The notes beneath the pieces are model-generated. The model had not been told where the DNA came from. It saw nothing but the letters and a program-made list of their open reading frames with translations, and did no database searches. Below are positions 1 through 8,108 of a stretch of DNA of 49,680 bases, piece after piece. This DNA comes from JACMRI01 sp043778625 (GTDB taxonomy: Bacteria; Bacteroidota; Bacteroidia; UBA4408): positions 1-49,680 of the forward strand of contig JAYWFU010000141.1 of the NCBI GenBank assembly GCA_043778625.1, in the 5' to 3' direction. Every line of letters begins with the position of its first letter. Within the stretch, counting starts at the first letter, position 1. The translations under genes were made by a program, and so were the position numbers.

Positions 1-42
1 AAAGTTGTTTCAGTTGTTTCTCGGAATTTGCTGAGAACTATT

Positions 43-1323
43 TTATCTACAATAAGGAGTCTTATCCATATTAAAATGAGGGTTGGTTTTTTCTTTATCT
101 ATATATATAAATCCGTCATACACATCAGCCCAATCTACACGAGAGCTATTATGCAAAAACATATAGGAATTAAATATCGTATTACTTCCCGCTTCTTTTG
201 CTTTTTTTAAATCAACAAAGGCAAATTTAAATTCATGTTTATGTAGTAATGCTTCTACAGAATTAGTATCAGCTATAGGCTCATATCTGTTTGCGATTAC
301 ATGATTAAAATAGTGAGTAAATGCAATAGTATAATAACTCCCCTTTATAGAGTCTTTTATTATGTTTAAACAAGACTTTATATTTTCATGTGATCTAGGA
401 TTATTTTTAATTTTATTTAGATGTCGCGTTAAATGAAAATTAGACACTCGCACAATAATTTTTTCAGTAGGGTATATTTTATTTAAGTACCAGATTATAT
501 TTCTTGCCATTTGCTCATCTCTAAGGTCGTAGTCTTTAAATTTTTTTAAGCTCATTTTTTTACAATACCAATGCCACTTTACATAACCGTTTATATTATC
601 AATTTCTTGTAGCCAATATTCTTTTTTAGTCTCGCTCAATGCTTTGGAAGCTCTAATCTTTTCAATAACATGTTTACAAGCAACAGAAAACTGCTCAACT
701 TTTTTACTTTTTTTTACATGAGCCAATTTCGAAAAAATAGTTTCTCTGTAAAAAGAATCTATATACATGAATTCTTTGCTATTTGTAATAAGTTGTCCTT
801 CTACAATATTAGAGGAAATAAATTGGCGCAAATCTTTTATTACAAGTGAATCATCCATTAAGTCTATACCTCTAAATTCTAGCGGATTATAGCCTCTACG
901 TTCATTTTGAACATAGTTTAAAATATCATACTCTCCTATTGATAAAATATTAATACTATTTTTATAAAGCGATTTGAAAATATCGTTTTCTAAAGTGTCT
1001 GCATATACTTTATTCGCAACATGTAAATCAATCTCTTCAATTAGAATATTAAAGCCATGTTTTTCATGTAATGTTTTAATTATTTCTAAGCTAAGAGCAT
1101 CACTTACACTATCTCCATGATCAAGCTCTCCTAAAAAAATTATTCTATTATTAGTTGCTATAAATCTTAAATCCATATCACTAGAAACAGAGTTAATTGA
1201 TTCTATTTTTTTTACGTGTGAAAAAATAGAATTAGTAAATTTATTACTATTGTTACTACTGATTAATAAAAACAATAGAGGTGTAAAAATGCAAGAAGAG
1301 CGAATAAAATACTTAGTGTACAT
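43..1323 (-). CDS. Erythromycin-esterase-like protein, probably secreted or membrane-anchored
   Basis: This 426-residue protein begins with a hydrophobic stretch (residues 11-22) that looks like a signal peptide or anchor. It carries the N-terminal signature of the erythromycin esterase/succinoglycan-biosynthesis (EreA/ChaN-like) fold: FLGELDHGDS at about residues 63-72, with a Glu and a His (E66, H69) at the positions used by Ere enzymes, followed by a helix and GFNILIEE. Known members hydrolyse macrolide lactones, but most family members have no proven substrate, so macrolide resistance is not implied. Codon use is more AT- and lysine-rich than in the neighbouring metabolic genes, which suggests an accessory gene. 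No partner gene is visible, because the window starts 42 bases beyond its stop codon. The family call is fairly sure and the substrate is unknown. Confidence 0.7.
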   Translation of the reverse strand: MYTKYFIRSSCIFTPLLFLLISSNNSNKFTNSIFSHVKKIESINSVSSDMDLRFIATNNRIIFLGELDHGDSVSDALSLEIIKTLHEKHGFNILIEEIDLHVANKVYADTLENDIFKSLYKNSINILSIGEYDILNYVQNERRGYNPLEFRGIDLMDDSLVIKDLRQFISSNIVEGQLITNSKEFMYIDSFYRETIFSKLAHVKKSKKVEQFSVACKHVIEKIRASKALSETKKEYWLQEIDNINGYVKWHWYCKKMSLKKFKDYDLRDEQMARNIIWYLNKIYPTEKIIVRVSNFHLTRHLNKIKNNPRSHENIKSCLNIIKDSIKGSYYTIAFTHYFNHVIANRYEPIADTNSVEALLHKHEFKFAFVDLKKAKEAGSNTIFNSYMFLHNSSRVDWADVYDGFIYIDKEKTNPHFNMDKTPYCR

Positions 1324-1521
1324 TAATTTTGTTGTCGTGATTGTTACCCTTGTTATAATTTCCGTCCTGATTGTTACCTAATGCAGTAATCAATACAATT
1401 TTTGTCATGAGGACACGAAACAAGACGAAGAGTTTCAGTTTTATTTTAAGAGTAGTATTAATTATGGTTTATTGTAATCCATTTAGAAATTCATCTATTG
1501 TATTACTACATTGTAAACTAG
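1324..1521. repeat. Intergenic repeats: short direct repeat and a worn copy of the GGACACGAA repeat
   Basis: This gap holds two copies of a GATTGTTACC-containing segment about 30 bases apart (near 1340 and 1367). It also holds, at about 1407-1430, a segment reading GAGGACACGAAACAAGACGAAG. That resembles the GGGGACACGAACCAAGGCG arm of the palindromic repeats at 19362-19425 and 41018-41085, so it is probably a diverged half-copy of that family. No gene is supported here. Confidence 0.45.
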
Positions 1522-2682
1522 TTATTCTACCTCAATTTTTTGGTTGTTTTGTGCCAATCGCTTTAGTAATATACTTGGGCGGTAACGGTCTTCTTGGTAG
1601 GTATTGTATAGTTCGTTCATGTGGGCAAGCACTACATGTGCCCCTATTTGGTTACACCAGTGTAGCAAGCCTTTGGGGTAGTTAACGCCTTTGCGCATGG
1701 CATTATCAATATCAGTAGGCGAGGCTATTTTTAAATACAGGGCATCAACCGCTTCGTTAATTAGCATACATAGTATTCTGGTAAATATTTCTTTGGCTAG
1801 CATTTTGTTTTTTATGGGTTCGGGCGCTAAAGCATCAACGGCATAATTATAATATCCTTTGCCCGTTTTGCGCCCATAATATTTAGCATCAAACAAACTT
1901 TTTTGTGTAAACGAGGGTTTGAATCTCGGCTCATAAAAAAACTGTTGCCACACGGTTTCGGTTACTTTGTAATTAACATCGTTACCAATAAAATCCATTA
2001 GTTCAAATGGCCCCATTTTAAATCCGCCATACTCACGCATAGCCCAATCAATAGTAGCAAAGTCGGCAATACCCTCTTCGTATATACGTATGGCTTCGCC
2101 GTAGTAGGGGCGTGCTATACGGTTTACAATAAAGCCAGGCGTATCTTTGGCTAGTACTGTAGTTTTGCCCCAACTATCAATTATAGTTTTGCTCTGCTCA
2201 GTAGTGTTGGGGCTAGTTTGCAGGGCAGGTATAATTTCTACCAGCGGCATAATAGTAGCTGGGTTAAAAAAATGAATTCCTATAACTCTTGCGGGGTTGT
2301 TACAAGCGGCTGCAATGCTCGTAATAGCTATTGACGACGTATTGCTTGCTAGTATGCAATCGTTGTTTACTATGGTTTCTAGTTGCGCAAATACTTGTTT
2401 TTTTACCTCCAAGTTTTCTACAATAGCTTCAATAACTAAGTTACAATTAGCAAGCTCCTGTAACGTTGTGGCGTAGGTAGTATTGGCTACAATCCTTTGT
2501 AGTTGAGTTTGATTAATTTTTTGTTTTTCTACTAGCTTAGTTAAGTCAGCTATTAATTTTTGTTGTGCTTTTGTTAGTGCTTCGGCATTAGTATCGTACA
2601 ATAGCACTTGGCAGTTATTACTAGCTGCTACTTGCGCTATGCCTGCGCCCATAGCACCCGAACCTATTATTCCTACAATCAT
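1522..2682 (-). CDS. 3-hydroxyacyl-CoA dehydrogenase (3-hydroxybutyryl-CoA dehydrogenase type)
   Basis: This NAD-dependent enzyme oxidises (S)-3-hydroxyacyl-CoA to 3-ketoacyl-CoA in beta-oxidation or the reverse butyrate-type pathway. The Rossmann domain starts at residue 1 with the dinucleotide motif GSGAMGAG (residues 7-14). The family segments LASNTSSIAI and IGIHFFNPA, the latter holding the catalytic His, follow, and then NRIARPYYGEA. Two C-terminal helical 3HCDH domains occupy roughly residues 185-280 and 295-385; the second contains the GVNYPKG motif. The length of 386 residues is that of the two-C-domain PaaH/HbdA-like form. It is a single gene, closed off upstream by the hairpin at 2736-2776. 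A possible -7 box in minus orientation (CAAATTTA on the plus strand at 2722-2729) lies just before the start. Confidence 0.9.
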   Translation of the reverse strand: MIVGIIGSGAMGAGIAQVAASNNCQVLLYDTNAEALTKAQQKLIADLTKLVEKQKINQTQLQRIVANTTYATTLQELANCNLVIEAIVENLEVKKQVFAQLETIVNNDCILASNTSSIAITSIAAACNNPARVIGIHFFNPATIMPLVEIIPALQTSPNTTEQSKTIIDSWGKTTVLAKDTPGFIVNRIARPYYGEAIRIYEEGIADFATIDWAMREYGGFKMGPFELMDFIGNDVNYKVTETVWQQFFYEPRFKPSFTQKSLFDAKYYGRKTGKGYYNYAVDALAPEPIKNKMLAKEIFTRILCMLINEAVDALYLKIASPTDIDNAMRKGVNYPKGLLHWCNQIGAHVVLAHMNELYNTYQEDRYRPSILLKRLAQNNQKIEVE

Positions 2683-2735
2683 TATAATATGTTTAATATG
2701 TGTGTGGTTAAATTATTGTTACAAATTTAATAATT

Positions 2736-2776
2736 AAAAAGCGTTCATTTACTTCAATAGTAAATGAACGCTTTTT
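2736..2776 (-). terminator. Strong hairpin terminator after the barrel-protein gene
   Basis: Perfect 18-bp arms (AAAAAGCGTTCATTTACT and its complement) enclose a 5-base loop, TCAAT. A run of T follows on either strand. It closes the minus-strand gene ending at 2809. The arms are identical to those of the hairpin at 4998-5038. Confidence 0.85.
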
Positions 2777-2808
2777 TTATTTTTTAATTGTAACCCCCGC
2801 TAATAGTA

Positions 2809-3636
2809 CTATTGCTCTAAAATGGGTAAAATAGTTTTCTTTTTTTTCTTAATCATTAACTGTCGCGATAATTGTAGATATAAGCCACTGCCTTTGCTTA
2901 GACTACCATAGATGTATTGAAATTTAGTGCCATTTTCTCGTATGATATATTTATGAGAGGTTATTAATAATGTTTTAAATCCTTGTGTGTAAAACACATC
3001 GCACGTTACAATATATTTGTTTTTAATAACTACATCTCTGGATACACCTAAGGATAGTATTGGTGTCCAGCGTTTGTAACTTCCATTTACATGATCAATA
3101 TCCATTTTTACATTAGGGTTTAATGTTCCGCCATAACTTGACCAAGTTTCACTTTGCCATACCCCGTTTTTAAATCCGCTTGGGTTATACATTATGCCTA
3201 AACCATAGGTGATGTAGTTAAGCGTATTTTTAATAGGTTTTGAAATTTGTAAACTAAAACGATGTACGAATAAAGTATATTTAAAACGTATATCTTGTGA
3301 TAAATATAATGAATCTTGTGCTTGATACGTAGTATATATTTCGTTTACAGATATTCCTGCGCCATCTTTATTGTAGCCAAATTCGATTAAAGTATTCGTG
3401 TTTTTTAATTTACAACCAAGATGTAGTCCTAAATCAATAATACTTTGAGTATAAAACTTATTGTTTTTTATTTTAAAGTAGGTATTTGATGCAAAATTAT
3501 TTGAATGAAATACAAATGGGCCTGCATCTACAGAACCAGTATAAGCTTTCATATTTAAGGTAGGACGTATGAAAAATTTCATTTGAGCAAATGTTTGCTC
3601 AAATGAAATTAATAATATAATAAGTGTTATTTTCAT
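2809..3636 (-). CDS. Secreted protein, probable outer-membrane beta-barrel, unknown function
   Basis: The 275-residue protein starts with a short signal peptide ending FAQ (about residue 18), followed by alternating hydrophobic/polar stretches rich in Tyr, Ser and Gly that look like barrel strands (for example the segments around YITYGLGIMYN and GSGLYLQLSRQL). It ends in a lysine-rich tail, which is unusual for an outer-membrane barrel. I do not recognise the family. It begins 2 bases after the stop of the lipoprotein gene upstream, so the two are almost certainly one operon and may form a surface pair. AT-rich codon use marks the pair as accessory. Confidence 0.6.
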   Translation of the reverse strand: MKITLIILLISFEQTFAQMKFFIRPTLNMKAYTGSVDAGPFVFHSNNFASNTYFKIKNNKFYTQSIIDLGLHLGCKLKNTNTLIEFGYNKDGAGISVNEIYTTYQAQDSLYLSQDIRFKYTLFVHRFSLQISKPIKNTLNYITYGLGIMYNPSGFKNGVWQSETWSSYGGTLNPNVKMDIDHVNGSYKRWTPILSLGVSRDVVIKNKYIVTCDVFYTQGFKTLLITSHKYIIRENGTKFQYIYGSLSKGSGLYLQLSRQLMIKKKKKTILPILEQ

Positions 3637-3638
3637 AA

Positions 3639-4631
3639 CTAATATGGAGAGTTAATATTACGTCCACAAGTTGATGTTGTTTGTGTAGAAATAACAGCTC
3701 CTACTGAATTATATTGTTTTGCAATCGTGTAAATAAACAAGTAATATCCGTTGAGATTGGCTACACCATTATAAAACTCCCATGATTGGTCAAGTGTGCC
3801 AGCTTTTAAAGAACCCGGTACTTGAGTTTGAATTGTACCAGATCCGCAATAGCGACGTTTAAGCCATGCCTCTGTCCCAGTAATATAAATATTCATATCT
3901 ATTACTCCATTATTAGGGGAAGCGCCTGCTTGGGCAGTTAATCTGTTATAAACGCCACCAACAAACATCTTTACCATAGACTGAACTCCCATATTTTGAC
4001 CATTGCTAGGCGAGGTAAATGTTATAATATTCGATTTGTACTCTCCTCCTCCAATACCTCCACAAACTGCTTTAGCGCCTGTTGGAGCATCTTCGTTTAC
4101 TAATTGTAATACGTTATCGTGTGTTGAAAATACGTGCACCGCTTTATTTTCAGTATTTTCGGCAACAACATCTGCATAAGCATTAGGTAAATTAGCCTCA
4201 ATTACAAATACGCTTTCCTCTTGCATATTTACTTTATACAAATGCTTTCCTATTTGTATAACTCTGTCTTTATTTAGTAAATCAGCAAAATAATCATCAG
4301 TAATTAAAGAGTTATTTAATGTAATACTATTTTGTTTAATATCCTCAGCAAAAGTAGTATGGCTCATATTAGTTACTGAAGATCTAAATTTTTCACGCGC
4401 TCCAGCTGTAAAGTCAAACACTATTTCTTCGTAACGTTTAGAACTACTAAAAATAAGTTTTACACCATCTGATTTACAATCATTATTAAATTCATTTGAT
4501 GAGGTTACACCAGTTACCGCAACTTCATTTTTTACGGGTACTGGTAAAGTTTCTTTTTTGCACGAGTGTAATGTTAGTGTTGTTGCTATTGATACTATGC
4601 TAAGCGCACTAATTATTTTAATGTTTTTCAT
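3639..4631 (-). CDS. Predicted lipoprotein, unknown function
   Basis: This 330-residue protein has a lipoprotein signal peptide with a lipobox-like TLHSC, cysteine at residue 24, followed by KKE, a charged start typical of Bacteroidota lipoproteins. The C-terminal half carries Gly-rich and Asn-rich segments (CGGIGGGEY, SPSNGQNMGV) and a late Cys pair (YCGSG and TSTCGRN). No catalytic motif is recognised. The next gene starts 2 bases downstream. The start codon is the only one that includes the whole signal peptide. A surface or periplasmic location is likely; function is not inferred. Confidence 0.65.
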   Translation of the reverse strand: MKNIKIISALSIVSIATTLTLHSCKKETLPVPVKNEVAVTGVTSSNEFNNDCKSDGVKLIFSSSKRYEEIVFDFTAGAREKFRSSVTNMSHTTFAEDIKQNSITLNNSLITDDYFADLLNKDRVIQIGKHLYKVNMQEESVFVIEANLPNAYADVVAENTENKAVHVFSTHDNVLQLVNEDAPTGAKAVCGGIGGGEYKSNIITFTSPSNGQNMGVQSMVKMFVGGVYNRLTAQAGASPNNGVIDMNIYITGTEAWLKRRYCGSGTIQTQVPGSLKAGTLDQSWEFYNGVANLNGYYLFIYTIAKQYNSVGAVISTQTTSTCGRNINSPY

Positions 4632-5064
4632 TGATTTTTGTTTAAATTAAAGATTGATTTGTTTAGTTATAAGTTTCTGTCCACTTTTTAAGCTAACACA
4701 ACTGCTTATTGTAGTTACTGTGTAGTTATTAAACAAATAGCGTGGAACGTTGCTTTTAAATCTTATACGAGTGGGAGTCGAAGCCCAAGTAACAAAGTAA
4801 AGCAACGCCCACGCATATTACGTGAACGTTGGCTTAAACTTCCCTGCTACTGTTGTGTTTCGACTTCTCTCGTACAGGATTTTTTAGCTTACGCTATATT
4901 TTTAATTTTATTTTCTAATTTAATTCATTGGCATATTAATTTTAGACAAACATATATTAATTTCAACAAAAAAGCTATTCTAGTATTAAAGTAATTTAAA
5001 AAGCGTTCATTTACTCCTGAAGTAAATGAACGCTTTTTAAAATTATTAATAGGTGTGTTTACAA
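4632..5064. repeat. Intergenic region with nested imperfect inverted repeats
   Basis: There is no gene in this 433-base gap. At 4740-4756 and 4798-4814 lie complementary arms (GCGTGGAACGTTGCTTT versus AAAGCAACGCCCACGC). A second, weaker pair, around CGAGTGGGAGTCGAA (near 4768-4783) and TTCGACTTCTCTCG (near 4858-4872), interleaves with it. This arrangement resembles a composite palindromic intergenic repeat rather than a simple terminator. The terminator at 4998-5038 ends the region. Confidence 0.5.
4998..5038 (-). terminator. Hairpin terminator after the subtilase gene
   Basis: Perfect 18-bp arms, identical in sequence to those at 2736-2776, enclose a different loop (CCTGA). An A run on the plus strand gives a U run in the minus-strand transcript. 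It lies just beyond the stop of the gene ending at 5065. Confidence 0.85.
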
Positions 5065-7998
5065 CTAGCGTATTACACTTAGTTTTTTAACCTGTATTTG
5101 GCTACCAGTTATTATCTTGCAGTAGTAAGCGCCTTGTGCTAAGGTACTTGTTTGCAGGGTTATAGCGTGTGTGCCTTTAGCCATACTTTCGTTAACTACG
5201 GTACTTAATAATTCGCCTTTTACGCTGTACAATTCTACCTTTACTTGCGCTTGGTTGGTTAGTTCCACTAATAGCTGTGTGTTGGCATTAGTAGGGTTAG
5301 GGTACAATTGCACCTCGTTAGCTACTATGCCTACGCTTAGTTTATTGCCAGTTAATACGCCATCGTATTTAACTTGAGCGGCGTTAGCACTTGCTGTTAT
5401 ATCTGTTAAATCATCGCCTGCAAGTATTGCAAATGCTATAACAACTGAGTCGGCAGTGGTGGCTAAGTTAAATGGGCCTGTACTCACTACGTTTATTACG
5501 TCGTTACCATTGGCTGAATCGCCCGCTGTTGTTTTGGTTTGGGTTAATGTTCTGTATTTTTCGCCAGCGGTATATCCGTCAGATAAATTAATGAATGAGG
5601 CGCCTCCGCCTCCAATTTTATTATCACAAGCATACATGCTAAATGGAGTTTGGCTTAGTACCTTAACACCTGCATATAAGCCAGCATTGTCGCTACTGTA
5701 GGCATAACCTAGTTTAATTGGAGCATTTTGTGCTGATTTATTACGGTTAAAATTCATAATATCCCAATCAGTAAAAATTCCGGCATAAAAATTATTTAGT
5801 GCCGTTGCCGTAGCATTTTTAATAGTGTATTGGTATATCACATAACGCTTATCTCCAGGGGTATCAAAGGCATAAAACTTTTGTGTAACATTTATGTTTA
5901 AACGATTGGCAACAATAACTACTCCGCCATCATTAAACTTACCTGAAGCGTCAAATGCTGATATTGGGTTGGTAACATTACGTTTAATATTACTTGTTGA
6001 TTTCCAATTTTCGTCAGGCGTTGCAGTAGTATTACGTACGTTATTCATAACTATGGTATCGCCATTAGCTTTAATTGCTCCTACCATAAAACCACCTTCG
6101 TAAGCTAACGAACTATCTCTAAACGTAAATCCAATACCATCAGTTTGGCTATTGCTATTGTAGTAATCTCTACCTTTACTTGTAACGGTAGTAAATACTT
6201 CATTTACTTTTACATTTAAGTAATCAACATTTACAGTAATAGGGAAAAACTGTTCGTCAACGTAAGCACCATCACGGTACACTACCTTAACCACAATGGT
6301 ACTGTTGGCAGGTATACCTGCGTTTAATTTAATTTTAAATGCAGTAGCATTATTTACTGTTCCATTAGTGTTCATTACGCCTAGTACTTTTTGCGAGTCG
6401 CCAGGTAATACAGTCAAATACCCTGTGTTAAAGTTAGCGTTGTACATAGCTACTGTTAAGTTAGCCGACGAGGCATCTAAATAATTTTTAAATATCCCTG
6501 TAACTTTTAAGGTATCGCCAATTACAAAAGCATCGTCGTTGCCATCAGTAATTAATAATTTTTCGAAACGCACTGATGGTGTTGCTCCATCGGTTAATGC
6601 TTTAAATACATTTAAACGTCCTTTACCTAATTTGCCTTTAAAACCACTGTTAGACCCATAATGAGGGTTAGCCGTTACACGAATACGCTCTTTAATTTGG
6701 GCTGCCGTATAGTTAGGGAATTTGGCTTTAACCAATGCGCAAGCCCCTGCTGTAATAGGCGATGCCATTGATGTACCACTATTTAACGCATAACTATTAT
6801 TATACTGTGTGCTATAAATATTTACGCCTGGTGTACTTACGCCTACTTTATAACTATAGTTACTAAAACTAGCCTTAACATCATTATTATTATTAGTTGC
6901 TGCTACATTTAATACACCATCGTAGCAACAAGGAAAATAATCAGTGCCTTGGTTATTATTACCCGCTGCTGCTACTATTAACGCATTTTTGTTATTAGTG
7001 GCATAATTTACAATATTTTGCCCAAAGCTACCTCCGCCTGTACCACCCCACGAGCAGTTAATTATTTGGCAACCATGGTCGGCGGCGTAGGTTATACCTT
7101 CGTAAGCCATATTTAATCCTGACGAATTATCTGACGAGCATTTAATAATTAGTAATTTGCTTTTATAACCAATACCAGCACCTCCAATACCATTATTTGT
7201 TACTTGCGATGCGCAACCCGACACGTGCGAACCATGCGTATTACTGGGGTCGCAAGTGGCATCGTTATCGCCCACTACGTTAGCGGCATCAGCTCCTGCT
7301 AAATCCCAACCATTATAATTATCAATATAGCCATCGTTATCATCATCTAACCCATTAATAGGGTCGGCGTAATTTATTTTTATATTTGCTTTTAAATCGG
7401 GGTGGTCCAAATCGCTTCCTGTATCAGTAATACCAATAACTACTGAGGTATCTCCTTGCGAACCTCCTAGTGCTAAATCCCAAGCATCGTAAGCTTTTAT
7501 ACGATTTAAAAAGTTGTATTGACTACCCGCCGTTTGTGCGGCATCGGGGTCGTTAGGTACAAACTGATCTACGGCATATACGTAATTAGGTTCAGCATAT
7601 TCTAAAATACCCGAGGCTAATAAGTTATTACAGGCATCTTCAATAGCTACGTTAGCGTTAAACTTTATGCGATAAATTAACGACAAATCTTCTAACGGTA
7701 AGCCTTGTGCATTAAACTTACTTTCGGGGGCTGTGTGGCGTGGAAACACCTTGCTTACATTAGTTACCACTAAACCACTAAGGGCTTGCTGTAATGAAGC
7801 ATTATTAATGTTATTAACAGTACACACACCTCTGTACTGTGGCTTAACTCTAATATTAATAGCGTGTGCATCATAATCTTTAGCAGTAACGTTTTCAGCT
7901 AAATGAAATGGTTTGTATTTGGGTGCGTTATTATTGGTGGCTAAAGCATTAAAAGCTAAAGCACACACAACACCAGCTACTGTTATTACTTTTTTCAT
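5065..7998 (-). CDS. Secreted S8 subtilisin-like serine protease with T9SS sorting domain
   Basis: This 977-residue secreted protease has a signal peptide (cleavage near ALA, residue 20) and a propeptide-like region to about residue 150. The subtilase catalytic domain follows with the complete triad: Asp in ITDTGSDLDHPDL (D192), His in NTHGSHVSG (H255) and Ser in NSGTSMASP (S410). The oxyanion Asn is in AAAGNNN (about 347). An Asp-rich LDDDNDGYID insert (217-226) looks like a calcium site. Residues 470-890 are beta-rich modules without recognised catalytic motifs. The last ~80 residues, with YPNPTNANTQ and a final KKLSVIR, match a type A C-terminal sorting domain for the type IX system, so the enzyme is expected at the cell surface or outside. 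It is a single gene between two terminators. Confidence 0.93.
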   Translation of the reverse strand: MKKVITVAGVVCALAFNALATNNNAPKYKPFHLAENVTAKDYDAHAINIRVKPQYRGVCTVNNINNASLQQALSGLVVTNVSKVFPRHTAPESKFNAQGLPLEDLSLIYRIKFNANVAIEDACNNLLASGILEYAEPNYVYAVDQFVPNDPDAAQTAGSQYNFLNRIKAYDAWDLALGGSQGDTSVVIGITDTGSDLDHPDLKANIKINYADPINGLDDDNDGYIDNYNGWDLAGADAANVVGDNDATCDPSNTHGSHVSGCASQVTNNGIGGAGIGYKSKLLIIKCSSDNSSGLNMAYEGITYAADHGCQIINCSWGGTGGGSFGQNIVNYATNNKNALIVAAAGNNNQGTDYFPCCYDGVLNVAATNNNNDVKASFSNYSYKVGVSTPGVNIYSTQYNNSYALNSGTSMASPITAGACALVKAKFPNYTAAQIKERIRVTANPHYGSNSGFKGKLGKGRLNVFKALTDGATPSVRFEKLLITDGNDDAFVIGDTLKVTGIFKNYLDASSANLTVAMYNANFNTGYLTVLPGDSQKVLGVMNTNGTVNNATAFKIKLNAGIPANSTIVVKVVYRDGAYVDEQFFPITVNVDYLNVKVNEVFTTVTSKGRDYYNSNSQTDGIGFTFRDSSLAYEGGFMVGAIKANGDTIVMNNVRNTTATPDENWKSTSNIKRNVTNPISAFDASGKFNDGGVVIVANRLNINVTQKFYAFDTPGDKRYVIYQYTIKNATATALNNFYAGIFTDWDIMNFNRNKSAQNAPIKLGYAYSSDNAGLYAGVKVLSQTPFSMYACDNKIGGGGASFINLSDGYTAGEKYRTLTQTKTTAGDSANGNDVINVVSTGPFNLATTADSVVIAFAILAGDDLTDITASANAAQVKYDGVLTGNKLSVGIVANEVQLYPNPTNANTQLLVELTNQAQVKVELYSVKGELLSTVVNESMAKGTHAITLQTSTLAQGAYYCKIITGSQIQVKKLSVIR

Positions 7999-8045
7999 AA
8001 TATTATAAAAATTAAATTAGTTAGTATATGATAAACAATATTACA

Positions 8046-8084
8046 AAAAAATAAGATGCTATGTTGTATAGCATCTTATTTTTT
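8046..8084 (-). terminator. gyrA terminator
   Basis: A 17-bp perfect stem (AAAAATAAGATGCTAT-type arms) with a GTTGT loop is followed by T-rich sequence in the minus direction. It lies 25 bases beyond the gyrA stop codon. Confidence 0.85.
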
Positions 8085-8108
8085 AATTCGTTAATTATTA
8101 ACGTTCAT

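Noticed and set aside
43..1323. Macrolide resistance call for the esterase-like protein
   Set aside because: The fold is shared by many proteins of unknown substrate; resistance cannot be inferred.
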